Positions 16,643 through 25,027 of a stretch of 39,913 bases of DNA are shown in pieces. The DNA is from Peptococcaceae bacterium (lineage in GTDB: Bacteria > Bacillota > Desulfitobacteriia > Desulfitobacteriales > Syntrophobotulaceae). The DNA is taken from positions 1 through 39,913 of the forward strand of contig DUML01000007.1 in assembly GCA_012839895.1 (NCBI GenBank). The letters run 5' to 3'. The translations under genes and the position numbers were made by a program. The first letter of the stretch is position 1. The number at the start of each line of letters is the position of its first letter. A model generated the notes under the pieces. That model did not search any database. It saw nothing but the letters and a program-made list of their open reading frames with translations, and was not told the DNA's origin.

Positions 16643-17662
16643 ATGACTAAAATGAAAAAGATTCTTATTGTTTTCTTTAGTGTACTCCTCGTGCTCTCTT
16701 TGGCGGGCTGCGGCGGTGGAGGAGCCCAAACCCCTCCTGCAAATGAGGAAGGAAAAGTAGTTAAATTAAAAGTTTACAGTGCTTGGGCTGAAAACAACGC
16801 CATGAATGTTCATCTGCAGCCTTTTATTGAAAAAGTAAAGGAAAAATCCAACGGCACACTTGAAATTGTCTGGGGCGGCGGACCGGAAGCAATCCCAACT
16901 CAACAATTAGCTGAAGCTATCAAAAATCAGATGGTTGATATAGCCTGGACAGCCCATACCTATAATATTTCCCATATCCCTGTCTTGGAAGGCGTCAAAC
17001 TGTCAACCTATGATTTCGATGAATTGAGGACATCGGGCGGTTTTGATTTCCTTGATAAGCTCTATCAGGAAAAAATGAATAACCATTTGCTCGGCCATAC
17101 CATGGGCGGGTTGGAATACAATCTCTATACCACCCAGAAAGAAGTCAAATCTATTGCAGACTTTAAAGGAATGACCATCCGGGGTACTCCCGCTTATCAG
17201 GCTTTCGTTGAAGGCCTTGGAGCTGCTGTTGTAAATACGGCTCCCGGTGAAGTATATCAGGCTCTTGAGCGTAATGTTGTTCAAGGCTATGGCTGGCCTA
17301 GTGTAGGAATTATTGACTTTGGTTGGCATGAAGTAACCGGGTATTGTATCGAGCCCTCTTTCTATAAAGTTGACGGCGCAATTCTGGTCAGTGATAAAGT
17401 CTGGCAGACTTTAAATGATACTCAAAAAGCGGCTCTAACCGATGCTGCGAAGGAAATCGAAATCGAAACCAAAGAATACTACGCAAAGAAAATTGCCGAA
17501 GAACGTCAAATTATTGAACAAACCGGAGTAAAAACTATTACTTTGCCTGATGATGTTGCGGCAGAGTATCTGAAAATTGCTTATGACAGCGCCTGGAATA
17601 ATGTTATCAAGAATGCACCTGAAGACGGACCTAAACTTCGTGAGCTGATTACTAAGAAATAA
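16643..17662 (+). CDS. dctP: TRAP transporter substrate-binding lipoprotein (DctP family), cassette 1
   Basis: This is the extracytoplasmic receptor that captures the substrate. The 339-aa precursor has a signal peptide with lipobox LAGC (lipidated Cys23) and a Gly/Ala/Pro linker, so it is anchored to the outer face of the membrane. The DctP fold is recognised from QQLAEAIKNQMVDIAW and from FKGMTIRGTP, where Arg180 is the conserved carboxylate-binding arginine. ALERNVVQGYGWP follows. AAAGGGG at 16625-16631 supports ATG 16643. The substrate cannot be read from the sequence; the conserved arginine argues for a carboxylate. Confidence 0.93.
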   Translation: MTKMKKILIVFFSVLLVLSLAGCGGGGAQTPPANEEGKVVKLKVYSAWAENNAMNVHLQPFIEKVKEKSNGTLEIVWGGGPEAIPTQQLAEAIKNQMVDIAWTAHTYNISHIPVLEGVKLSTYDFDELRTSGGFDFLDKLYQEKMNNHLLGHTMGGLEYNLYTTQKEVKSIADFKGMTIRGTPAYQAFVEGLGAAVVNTAPGEVYQALERNVVQGYGWPSVGIIDFGWHEVTGYCIEPSFYKVDGAILVSDKVWQTLNDTQKAALTDAAKEIEIETKEYYAKKIAEERQIIEQTGVKTITLPDDVAAEYLKIAYDSAWNNVIKNAPEDGPKLRELITKK

Positions 17663-17696
17663 ACTTAAATCAGCGTCGGCATTTCCGTTTTGAAAC

Positions 17697-17750
17697 AGAG
17701 TTTCCCCTGGAAAGTAACGGATTCAAGGTGCTTCTCAGGGGATTCTCTAT
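17697..17750 (+). other. Imperfect hairpin between dctP and the reductase gene
   Basis: AGAGTTTCCCCTG can pair with CAGGGGATTCTCT, with mismatches in the middle of the stem, around a loop of about 28 bases; AAAAAAG follows. It may be a weak terminator or an RNA-processing point that sets the level of binding-protein message. Confidence 0.35.
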
Positions 17751-17820
17751 AAAAAAGCGAAAATTGGAAATAGTAACAGGTAGTAAAGCAAAACAGACCA
17801 AACAATAAGGGATGATGAAC

Positions 17821-18756
17821 ATGAAAATTGCAATCATTGGTTCAGGGGCCATGGGAAGCCTATTTGGAGGATTACTAGCCGGAGTTACTGACACCTGCCT
17901 GTACGATGTCAATGAAGCACATATTGAGGCCATAAACCGCAATGGCCTGATCATGTCCCAAGGAGATCAGAAAAACATTGTCAAGGTGAGAGCGACCACC
18001 AACCCTGCTGAAATAGGCCGGATGGATGCTGTTATTATCTTCGTTAAATATCCATTTACCAGAAAAGCTATGATGGACGCTATGGTATCCTCCATTGGCC
18101 CTGACACCCTGGTTCTCACCGTTCAAAACGGCATAGGCAATGTAGAGATCATTAAGGAGTTTGTTCCTGAATCACAGATTGTTTATGGGCTTAGCACGTT
18201 AACCAGTGATATGGTAGGCCCAGGTCATATTGAGATGACTACCAAAAAGAAAGTACCCACCTGCATTTGGCCTCTAAACGGGGAAGTTACAAATAAATTA
18301 AGGAAGTTATGTGATTTGATGAATGAGGCCGGACTTAATACGGAAATCACTAAAGACGTGGACAGACAGATTTGGCAAAAACTGATGGTCAACGCTTCCG
18401 AAAATACCCTCTGTGCCCTTCTCAGACAAAATGTCTCAAGTATAATTGATACTCCTGCATCTTTTGAGATCGCCAAGCAGATTATCTTTGAAGTCGCGGA
18501 TGTTGCCCAGGCTAAAGGCATTAACATCAGCAGGGAAGAAGGGCTGGAACATGTTATCAAGGTAACCCGTTCCGTTCCGGAGCATGTACCGTCAATGGCG
18601 ATAGACATTAAAAATAAAAAACCGACTGAGATTGCCTGTTTGAATGAGGCTATCGCAGCTGAGGGGAAACGGCTTGGTGTACCGACCCCTATGACTGAAA
18701 CCGTAGCTAGAATGATCAAAGCCATCGAGTCTAATTACGATAAACTCGTTTATTAA
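17821..18756 (+). CDS. Ketopantoate reductase-like (ApbA/PanE family) oxidoreductase
   Basis: A 311-aa protein with an N-terminal Rossmann fold (GSGAMG at 7-12), FVKYPFT at about 74-80, VQNGIGN (101-107), and a C-terminal helical domain where Lys187 and Asn191 (QKLMVNASENT) match the catalytic region of PanE. PanE reduces 2-oxopantoate with NADPH, but many family members act on other 2-oxo or 2-hydroxy acids. The location between a TRAP transporter and M24 hydrolase-like genes suggests a catabolic role rather than coenzyme A synthesis. ATG 17821 is chosen because AAGGG at 17807-17811 is well spaced; ATGs at 17812 and 17815 sit too close to it. Its C-terminus is the template of the fragment at 24910. 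Confidence 0.85.
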   Translation: MKIAIIGSGAMGSLFGGLLAGVTDTCLYDVNEAHIEAINRNGLIMSQGDQKNIVKVRATTNPAEIGRMDAVIIFVKYPFTRKAMMDAMVSSIGPDTLVLTVQNGIGNVEIIKEFVPESQIVYGLSTLTSDMVGPGHIEMTTKKKVPTCIWPLNGEVTNKLRKLCDLMNEAGLNTEITKDVDRQIWQKLMVNASENTLCALLRQNVSSIIDTPASFEIAKQIIFEVADVAQAKGINISREEGLEHVIKVTRSVPEHVPSMAIDIKNKKPTEIACLNEAIAAEGKRLGVPTPMTETVARMIKAIESNYDKLVY

Positions 18757-18801
18757 AAATATATCCGCTCATTTAGGCAGTTCAGAAATGCAGCCAACTC
18801 G

Positions 18802-18830
18802 GAAAATAATCACATTTTAGGATTATTTTC
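18802..18830. other. Perfect 10-bp inverted repeat before the first M24 gene
   Basis: GAAAATAATC (18802-18811) and GATTATTTTC (18821-18830) flank a 9-base loop. Outside it, TTCAGAAA (18781) and TTTCTGAA extend the symmetry imperfectly. No long T run follows. It could be a partial terminator, an mRNA-stabilising stem or a regulator site between the reductase and M24 genes. Confidence 0.5.
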
Positions 18831-18878
18831 TGAAAATTACTTACAATATAAAAAAACTAAAACAAAGGAGGATAATAA

Positions 18879-20069
18879 ATGGGAGAAGTATTTCATGAAA
18901 GACTGAAATCGCCAATTCCCACCAGAGAATTGGAAAGACGTTCCCAAGAGTTGCTAAAAGTCATGAAACGGGAAAACCTTGATTGCATCCTGGCCCAGAA
19001 CATTACCCTGTACATGGGCGGAGCCAATCGTTGGTTGACGGATACCACTGCGGAAATTCACTATCCTCAGTCATCCTTCCTTACCAAGGATGGGGATATC
19101 GGCTACATTGCCTGCAGCGGACCGCCTCTTGATCTCTATCCCCCTTCCCACTTGTTGAGGATTGGCCAGCCCTGGGACGCAGCGCCATATTTTTCAGTTT
19201 TTAATTTTACCTGGGATTGGGAAGGCAAACTGTTTGAAAGATGGATTAAAGAAAACAACCCCAAAAGAATCGGTATTGCCGGAATGGAAATGTTCCATTG
19301 GAACTACTATGACTATTTGGAAAAGAACTTCCCCTACGTAGAATTTATTGATGTTTCTTCATTAATTGACGAAATCAAGGCAGTAAAAAGTGAAGACGAA
19401 ATTAATTTCTTGGAAAAATCCGCTTTTGTCCTGGATAAAGTCATGAATTACCTGCCTGCGGTGGCTCAGCCCGGTGTGCGGGAATACGAAGTCAGGTCCA
19501 AAGCCATGCAGTTGGCTTCAGATTTGGGTGGGGAAGAAGCGATTGTTATTATCGGGAGCGCCCCGAGAGATGAGAAGTTTGATTTAATGCCAAGCTTTTT
19601 CCAGAACAGGGAACTGCAAAAAGGAGACCAAATGTATGTCAAATTGCAGTGCAGCGGTCCAGGGGGCATGTACACCACTCTTGGCCGGATGTTTTCCATT
19701 GGTACCGAACCTTCCGCCAGCATGCAGCAAAGCCTGCAGGAGGCTATAGCTGCCCAGGATAAACTCGTAAGCATGCTTAAAGTTGGCATGGATCCCCAGG
19801 TTATTTTTGCCCAATACAACGAATACCTGGTTGCTCAAGGCTATAAACAGGAGACAGGCTTGTTCGCTTACGGACAGGGCTATGATCATATTGAAAGGCC
19901 CAGTATCCAGCCGGGTGAAACTTTGCCTCTGGCCAAAGATATGTGTATGGCTGTCAATACCAATTTAGTATCCGCTACAAGAACATTCTATCTTGCCGAT
20001 AGTTTCTTGCTTAAACCAAACGGTCCCCAAAGAATGAGTAAAACACCTTTAGCAATACTGCGCACTTAA
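18879..20069 (+). CDS. M24-family (creatinase/aminopeptidase P fold) protein, metal ligands not conserved
   Basis: A 396-aa protein with an N-terminal creatinase-like domain (about 1-165) and a C-terminal pita-bread domain from about 170 (EIKAVKSEDEINFLEKSA). The usual metal ligands of M24 peptidases are replaced: the segment normally carrying two Asp reads VKLQCSGPGGMYTTLGRMF, the usual GHGxG position reads AYGQGYDHIERP, and the usual Glu position reads MCMAVNTN. It is therefore unlikely to be a dinuclear metallopeptidase. Creatinase itself is a metal-free member of this fold, so a hydrolase acting on a small C-N bonded substrate is possible. AAAGGAGGA at about 18865 sets the start. It is paralogous to the next gene. 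Confidence 0.82.
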   Translation: MGEVFHERLKSPIPTRELERRSQELLKVMKRENLDCILAQNITLYMGGANRWLTDTTAEIHYPQSSFLTKDGDIGYIACSGPPLDLYPPSHLLRIGQPWDAAPYFSVFNFTWDWEGKLFERWIKENNPKRIGIAGMEMFHWNYYDYLEKNFPYVEFIDVSSLIDEIKAVKSEDEINFLEKSAFVLDKVMNYLPAVAQPGVREYEVRSKAMQLASDLGGEEAIVIIGSAPRDEKFDLMPSFFQNRELQKGDQMYVKLQCSGPGGMYTTLGRMFSIGTEPSASMQQSLQEAIAAQDKLVSMLKVGMDPQVIFAQYNEYLVAQGYKQETGLFAYGQGYDHIERPSIQPGETLPLAKDMCMAVNTNLVSATRTFYLADSFLLKPNGPQRMSKTPLAILRT

Positions 20070-20090
20070 TATGGGAAAGGAGTGACAAAA

Positions 20091-21275
20091 ATGAGTGTAG
20101 CCGAAAGAATTAGAAGACAGATTTCCGATAAAGAATTGCAGCGCCGCTGGCAGGCGACGAGAGAATTATTGAAAAAACATAACCTGGATTGTGCTTTAAC
20201 TCAAGGCAGTAATATGTTTTTGGGAGGGTATGTCCGCTATCTTACGGATATACCGGCTGAATACAATTATCGCATGACCGTGCTTTTCCCGGTAGATGAT
20301 GAAATCACTCTGGTCAGAACCAGCGCTTCGCCAATTCCGGCCTGGGCTTTAAGAGGAGTCAAAGAAGTATTGTATGCGCCCTTCGCTCCCACTCTCAATT
20401 ACACAGCTGAATCCGAATCCGGATTGGTTATTGACTACCTGCGCCGCAGAAATCCGAAAAGGGTAGGTTGGATTGGTAAAGCCATGCTCAGTGCCGGACT
20501 TATGCTAAGGCTAAGGCAAGCTTTCCCTCAGGTGGAATTTGTGGACATTACTGATGAATTCGATATGATCAAAGCACTTAAAAGCGACGAAGAAATGGAA
20601 CTCATCAGAGAAACCGCCCGCATCCAGGATGCTCTGTGGGCAGCTTTGCCGGCTATTGTTAAGGTCGGTATGACTGAATACCAAATCCGGGCCGAAGTTA
20701 TGCAGCTTCTTATTAACATGGGCAGTGAAGAACAATTGCTTTTCATAGGCACGGCTGAACCCGGTAAAGCTTGCGGGATGTCAACTTTCCAGTATGCTAA
20801 CCGGAGAGTTAAAGAAGGTGATTATGGCGTGCTCCTGGTGGAAGTTAACGGTCCTGGCGGTTATTACTGCGAATCAGCCCGTAACTTCTGCTTTGGCGAA
20901 CCTTATAAAGAATTGCAGGATGCCTGGGATGTAGCTGTAGAAGGCCAGCAATTAACTGCCGATCTTTTAAAACCCGGTACCCCGGCTAAGGAAATCGTCG
21001 CCAAGTACAATGAATTTGTGGCAGCCAAAGGTTACAGCCAGGAAGGCCGTCTCTATGGTCATTCCCAGGGCTATGACTTAATTGAACGTCCTGCCTTCAT
21101 GGCCTACCATAAATTTGGGGAAGAAACCATGACTATCGAAGCCGGTATGAATATCTCCCTGCATCCCTATTTAATTGATAAGGTTCAAACCGTCTACGTC
21201 AACGATAATTACTATGTAACAGAAAAGGGTGCCGAGAAAATCCATAAAACTCCGCCCGAAATAATTATTCTCTAG
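20091..21275 (+). CDS. Second M24-family (creatinase-like) protein
   Basis: A 394-aa paralogue of the preceding gene. The N-terminal domain is about 1-160. The pita-bread domain starts near DMIKALKSDEEMELIRETAR. In the ligand positions it has VEVNGPGGYYCESARNF (Glu for Asp) and GHSQGYDLIERP (His kept), and NISLHP replaces the usual Glu-Pro. The two paralogues therefore differ from each other at putative active-site positions and may form a hetero-oligomer or act on different substrates. AAAGGAG (20076-20082) supports ATG 20091, with 8-base spacing; GTG 20082 is within that ribosome site. Last gene of cassette 1 before a hairpin at 21434. Confidence 0.82.
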   Translation: MSVAERIRRQISDKELQRRWQATRELLKKHNLDCALTQGSNMFLGGYVRYLTDIPAEYNYRMTVLFPVDDEITLVRTSASPIPAWALRGVKEVLYAPFAPTLNYTAESESGLVIDYLRRRNPKRVGWIGKAMLSAGLMLRLRQAFPQVEFVDITDEFDMIKALKSDEEMELIRETARIQDALWAALPAIVKVGMTEYQIRAEVMQLLINMGSEEQLLFIGTAEPGKACGMSTFQYANRRVKEGDYGVLLVEVNGPGGYYCESARNFCFGEPYKELQDAWDVAVEGQQLTADLLKPGTPAKEIVAKYNEFVAAKGYSQEGRLYGHSQGYDLIERPAFMAYHKFGEETMTIEAGMNISLHPYLIDKVQTVYVNDNYYVTEKGAEKIHKTPPEIIIL

Positions 21276-21865
21276 ACCATATGAACCAGAAAAATATAAT
21301 CCTAAGCTAATAAATACAGTGCAATTAAGATTATTTTGCGTACAAAAGCAAATTTTCCGGCAAATTAAAAATGAAAGTGTAAAATTAAATAAAGTAAAAT
21401 ATTAAATTATCGTAATATCGATTAACAAATGTTTAAGGGGGTAATTGTGATTTATTCACATTAACCCCTTATCTCTTTTCTAATGCTAATTTTAATTTCA
21501 ATTCTAAATCAAAATCAAAAGCTAATTCAAAACTAATTCAAATTCTAATTTAAATTCTATACTAATTCAATTTTTAATGACTCAAACCAACTAACTAACA
21601 AAAATTACATACTTACCAATTTGCATAGGTTAAAGCTAAAACTGACCATACTGATATTGCAAAGATTAAAAATTTTAAACAGAAAAAACTGTTCCATATT
21701 TCACATTCCAACCGCCATTAGCGCTAAGATCGATCATTCCTTGCCTCCGGGGTGACAACGAGAAGCTCAAAGAAATAGAAGAGTCTTGGATATTATATGG
21801 GAACTATTCTTAAAGCATCATCATGCAACCTAAAGTATAAAGTGTAAGGGGGTACAGTAATAGAA
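21276..21865. other. AT-rich region between the M24 genes and the second TRAP cassette
   Basis: About 590 bases without a supportable gene. It holds the hairpin at 21434-21471, a low-complexity stretch at 21480-21580 in which CTAATT/ATTCAAA-like words recur irregularly, and a faint relic of the dispersed repeat at about 21735-21758 (CATTCCTTGCCTCCGGGGTG). I did not find a convincing promoter for dctQ2, though one is expected here. Confidence 0.6.
21434..21471 (+). terminator. Long hairpin after the second M24 gene
   Basis: TAAGGGG pairs with CCCCTTA, then TAAT with ATTA, then GTGA with TCAC around TTTAT, with single unpaired bases between. TCTCTTTTC follows. It probably ends the cassette 1 transcript. 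Its centre, TTGTGATTTATTCACA, also matches the palindrome at 14603, so a regulatory role is possible. Confidence 0.65.
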
Positions 21866-22372
21866 ATGGGACCCGTTAACCGAGTCATAGATTTCCTGAT
21901 TAATATCTTAGCCGCAATTGCAGCGGTAATCATGGGGCTGTTACTGATAGGCATCTGTTATGCAACTTTTTCCCGTTTTGTTTTCAATGAACCCTTGGCC
22001 AGAACAGTCGAACTGGCAGCTTACAGTTTGATTTATATTACCTTCCTTTCTGCACCTTGGCTGTTAAGGCAGAGGGGACATATCAATGTTGATTTAATCC
22101 TTCTGGCTTTAAAAGATAGAGCCAAAAGGGCGCTTTTGCTCTTCAACGACATTTTAGGAGTCATTATTTCTGTTTTCTTTTGTTATTTCAGTTATCTGGT
22201 AACCATGAGCAATATCAAAGAAGATGTTAGGATTATGGATTCTTCCAATACCCCCCAATGGTTGCTTCTGTTTGTTATACCCATCAGTTTTCTGTTTTTG
22301 ACCATTCAATTTTTACGCTTTATCCGGGAAGACATTATTCTGCTTAAAAAAGGGAAAGAAGGTGAACTGTAA
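21866..22372 (+). CDS. dctQ: TRAP transporter small membrane subunit (DctQ family), cassette 2
   Basis: 168 aa, the same length as the DctQ of cassette 1 and very similar through the whole chain, including FSRFVFNEPLAR, the QRGHINVDLILLALK segment and VRIMDSSNTPQ. Four hydrophobic segments. AAGGGGG at 21846-21852 is 13 bases before ATG, a long spacing, but no other start is available. It overlaps the next gene by one base, exactly as in cassette 1. Confidence 0.93.
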   Translation: MGPVNRVIDFLINILAAIAAVIMGLLLIGICYATFSRFVFNEPLARTVELAAYSLIYITFLSAPWLLRQRGHINVDLILLALKDRAKRALLLFNDILGVIISVFFCYFSYLVTMSNIKEDVRIMDSSNTPQWLLLFVIPISFLFLTIQFLRFIREDIILLKKGKEGEL

Positions 22373-23682
22373 TGGAATGGTATATGGTACTTTTGCTCAT
22401 TTTTGTAGGCCTCATCGCCATTATGTTTACCGGACTTCCCATTGCTTTTAGTTTTTTATTGGTATCTTCGATTGTAATGTTTTTCCTGATGGGGGAATTT
22501 GGTATTAGACAGCTTGTTTTAGGAATGTACGACAGCCTAAACAGCTTTCCTTTTACGACGATTCCCTTCTTTATGATTATGGGGGAAGTATTTTACCAAT
22601 CAGGGATAGTTACAAAAACCCTGGATACCCTATCACTTTTTGTGCGCCGCATTCCCGGCCGCCTGAGCGTCATAACCCTCATAGCAGGCGGGGTTTTTGC
22701 CGCCTTAAGCGGCTCGGTAGTAGCTAATGTAGCTATGTTCGGGGCTCTGATGCTACCGGAAATGATGCGCAGAGGTTATGATAAATCTCTAATTGCAGGT
22801 TCCATCATGGCTTCCGGTGCCTTGGCCATGGTTATCCCTCCCAGCGCAATAGCCGTTTTGCTTGGGGGAATAGCGCAGATTTCGGTAGGAAAGATCCTTA
22901 TCGGCTCAATCCTTCCGGGAGTTGTGTTAGTAATTTTCTATATTGGCTACGTTGTGATTTCAACTGTGCGGAAGCCTTCTTTGGCTCCGGTTTATGAAGT
23001 GGGGCATGTCTCCACGAGCGAGATGTTCAGAGCGGCTTTGGTTGATATCCTGCCCCTGTTCTTCATTTTTTTGTTGGTTATGGGTTTAATCTTTTTAGGT
23101 GTGGCTACCCCGACCGAAGCCTCTGCTCTGGGTGCCCTGGGAGCCCTTATATTAACCGTATTTTACAGGAGATTTTCCCTTAAGCTTGTATATGACTCTC
23201 TTTTAAACTCCTTGAAAGTAACGGCCATGATTTTAATGATTATTGCCGGCTCCGCCGGATTCAGCCAGATTCTTGCCCTGACAGGGGCCAGCCGGGAAGC
23301 GGTGGCTGCTATTTTGGCCTTGCCAGTATCCTCCATGGTAATTCTCTCGTTAATGCTCTGTATTACCATCCTGTTGGGCTTCTTCATGGAACAGACCGCG
23401 ATTATGATGATTACCTTGCCTTTGTTTATGCCCATCGTCAACGCCTTGGGATTTGACCAGGTCTGGTTTGCAGTTCTTATCTTAATCTGCCTGCAAATTG
23501 GCCAGCTTACACCGCCGGTGGGTTTAGCCCTCTTTACCATGAAAGGTGTTGCACCGCCTGAAGTTACCATGGGCGATATTTACCGGGGAGCTGTCCCCTA
23601 TGTTATCCTGGATATTATAGTTCTTGTTCTATTAGTGTTGGTTCCATCCATTATTACGTTCCTTCCAAATTTAGGAACGTAA
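22372..23682 (+). CDS. dctM: TRAP transporter large membrane subunit (DctM family), cassette 2
   Basis: 436 aa with the same segment order as the protein at 15161 and only scattered substitutions. Conserved blocks include AALSGSVVANVAMFGALMLPEMMRRG, MASGALAMVIPPSAIAVLL and LTPPVGLALFTMKGV. Such high similarity of channel subunits suggests a recent cassette duplication. Transport partner of the DctQ and DctP encoded on either side. Confidence 0.95.
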   Translation: MEWYMVLLLIFVGLIAIMFTGLPIAFSFLLVSSIVMFFLMGEFGIRQLVLGMYDSLNSFPFTTIPFFMIMGEVFYQSGIVTKTLDTLSLFVRRIPGRLSVITLIAGGVFAALSGSVVANVAMFGALMLPEMMRRGYDKSLIAGSIMASGALAMVIPPSAIAVLLGGIAQISVGKILIGSILPGVVLVIFYIGYVVISTVRKPSLAPVYEVGHVSTSEMFRAALVDILPLFFIFLLVMGLIFLGVATPTEASALGALGALILTVFYRRFSLKLVYDSLLNSLKVTAMILMIIAGSAGFSQILALTGASREAVAAILALPVSSMVILSLMLCITILLGFFMEQTAIMMITLPLFMPIVNALGFDQVWFAVLILICLQIGQLTPPVGLALFTMKGVAPPEVTMGDIYRGAVPYVILDIIVLVLLVLVPSIITFLPNLGT

Positions 23683-23794
23683 TATATAGTAAGAACAGGC
23701 AAACCAAAGTACCAAAGAGACTCAAGCCAAAGGAACGTTAAACCAAAATGACGTCATACCAAAAAAAATATCAAATTAGGAGGATTGGAGTATA

Positions 23795-24805
23795 ATGAAC
23801 AAAATGAAAAAGCTTTTGGTCATTGCTTTAAGTTTACTTGTTGCCATTACTTTTGCCGGCTGTGGTGGAGGCACCAAAACTCCGGCGGGTGAAGGGGAAA
23901 CAGTTACCCTGAAAATCTACAGTGCCTGGGCTGAGAATAATAGCATGAATGTCCACCTGAAACCTTTTGTGGACAAAGTAAACCAAAAGTCTAACGGTAC
24001 CTTGAAAATTGAATGGGGAGGCGGGCCGGAAGCTATCCCAACTCAACAATTAGCTGAAGCTATCAAAAACCAAATGGTTGATATTGCCTGGACAGCTCAT
24101 ACCTATAATATTTCCCATATCCCTGTTTTAGAAGGGGTTAAACTTTCGACTTATGATTTTGATGAGCTGAGGACCAACGGTGGCTTTGATTATCTCGACC
24201 AATTGTACCAGGAAAAAATGAATAACCGTTTATTGGGGCATACCATGGGCGGTTTGGAATACAATCTCTACACCACCCAGAAAGAAATTAAATCAATTGC
24301 CGACTTTAAAGGTTTGACCATCCGGGCAACACCTGCTTACCAAGCCTTTGTGGAAGGGTTAGGGGCAGCTGTGGTAAATACCGCCCCCGGTGAAGTCTAC
24401 CAAGCCCTGGAGCGTAATGTTGTACAAGGGTACGGTTGGCCCAGTGTGGGAATTGTGGATTTTGGCTGGCATGAAGTAACCGGCTATATGATTGAGCCAT
24501 CCTTCTATAAAGTAGACGGTGCAGTATTAATTAGTAACAAAGCCTGGAATAAATTAAACGATACCCAAAGAAAAGCTTTAACCGAAGCAGCTAAAGAAAT
24601 AGAATTGGAAACCGAAGAGTATTATAAAACTAAAATTGCTGAAGAACGCAAGGTAATTAAGGACGCAGGGGTAAAAACTACTACTTTAACCGGCGCTGTG
24701 GCCGATGAGTATTTAAAAATTGCTTATGAAAGTGCCTGGAACAATGTCATAAAAAATGCACCGGAAGAAGGCCCCAAACTTCGCGACCTCATTACCAAAA
24801 AGTAA
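23795..24805 (+). CDS. dctP: TRAP transporter substrate-binding lipoprotein (DctP family), cassette 2
   Basis: A 336-aa precursor with lipobox FAGC (lipidated Cys23) and a short linker. The mature part is closely similar to the receptor of cassette 1, with Arg177 in FKGLTIRATP as the carboxylate-binding residue. The ligand-contact region differs slightly (RATP instead of RGTP, GYMIEPS instead of GYCIEPS), so the two receptors may prefer related but different ligands. AGGAGG at 23778-23783 sets the start. It is followed by a small hairpin repeat and a gene remnant. Confidence 0.93.
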   Translation: MNKMKKLLVIALSLLVAITFAGCGGGTKTPAGEGETVTLKIYSAWAENNSMNVHLKPFVDKVNQKSNGTLKIEWGGGPEAIPTQQLAEAIKNQMVDIAWTAHTYNISHIPVLEGVKLSTYDFDELRTNGGFDYLDQLYQEKMNNRLLGHTMGGLEYNLYTTQKEIKSIADFKGLTIRATPAYQAFVEGLGAAVVNTAPGEVYQALERNVVQGYGWPSVGIVDFGWHEVTGYMIEPSFYKVDGAVLISNKAWNKLNDTQRKALTEAAKEIELETEEYYKTKIAEERKVIKDAGVKTTTLTGAVADEYLKIAYESAWNNVIKNAPEEGPKLRDLITKK

Positions 24806-24836
24806 AACAAGTGCTCAAAGTTTAAAAAGGGGATAG

Positions 24837-24891
24837 TATGGGACAAGAAGACGGTTCTTTTGGGAAAAAGGGACGGCTCTTCTGTCCCATA
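24837..24891. repeat. 55-bp GGGAC...GTCCC hairpin element
   Basis: TATGGGACA...GAAGA (from 24837) pairs with TCTTC...TGTCCCATA (to 24891), with one bulged base. Inside are the words ACGGTTCTTTTGGG and GGGACGGCTC. Similar GGGACA/TGTCCC elements containing GAACCGTCCC-like cores are, from general knowledge, dispersed in Clostridia genomes. Here it sits directly before the truncated reductase remnant. Confidence 0.7.
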
Positions 24892-24906
24892 TTCTGCTTA
24901 GGCAGA

Positions 24907-24999
24907 ATGAAACGCCTAAGGATTTCTACGCCAATGCTGGAGACAGTAGCCAGGATGATTAGGGCAATTGAAACAAATTACGATAAACTAGTCTATTGA
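24907..24999 (+). pseudogene. 3' remnant of a ketopantoate reductase-like gene
   Basis: Only the last 28 codons remain, reading KRLRISTPMLETVARMIR then AIETNYDKLVY and a stop. The intact gene at 17821 ends KRLGVPTPMTETVARMIK then AIESNYDKLVY and a stop, so about five residues differ. The fragment occupies the same place relative to dctP2 as the intact gene does relative to dctP1. The 5' part is missing and the hairpin repeat at 24837-24891 lies at the break. An in-frame ATG at 24907 exists but has no clear ribosome site. Confidence 0.9.
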
Positions 25000-25027
25000 T
25001 TGAGCCTAAATTGATACCCGGAATATT

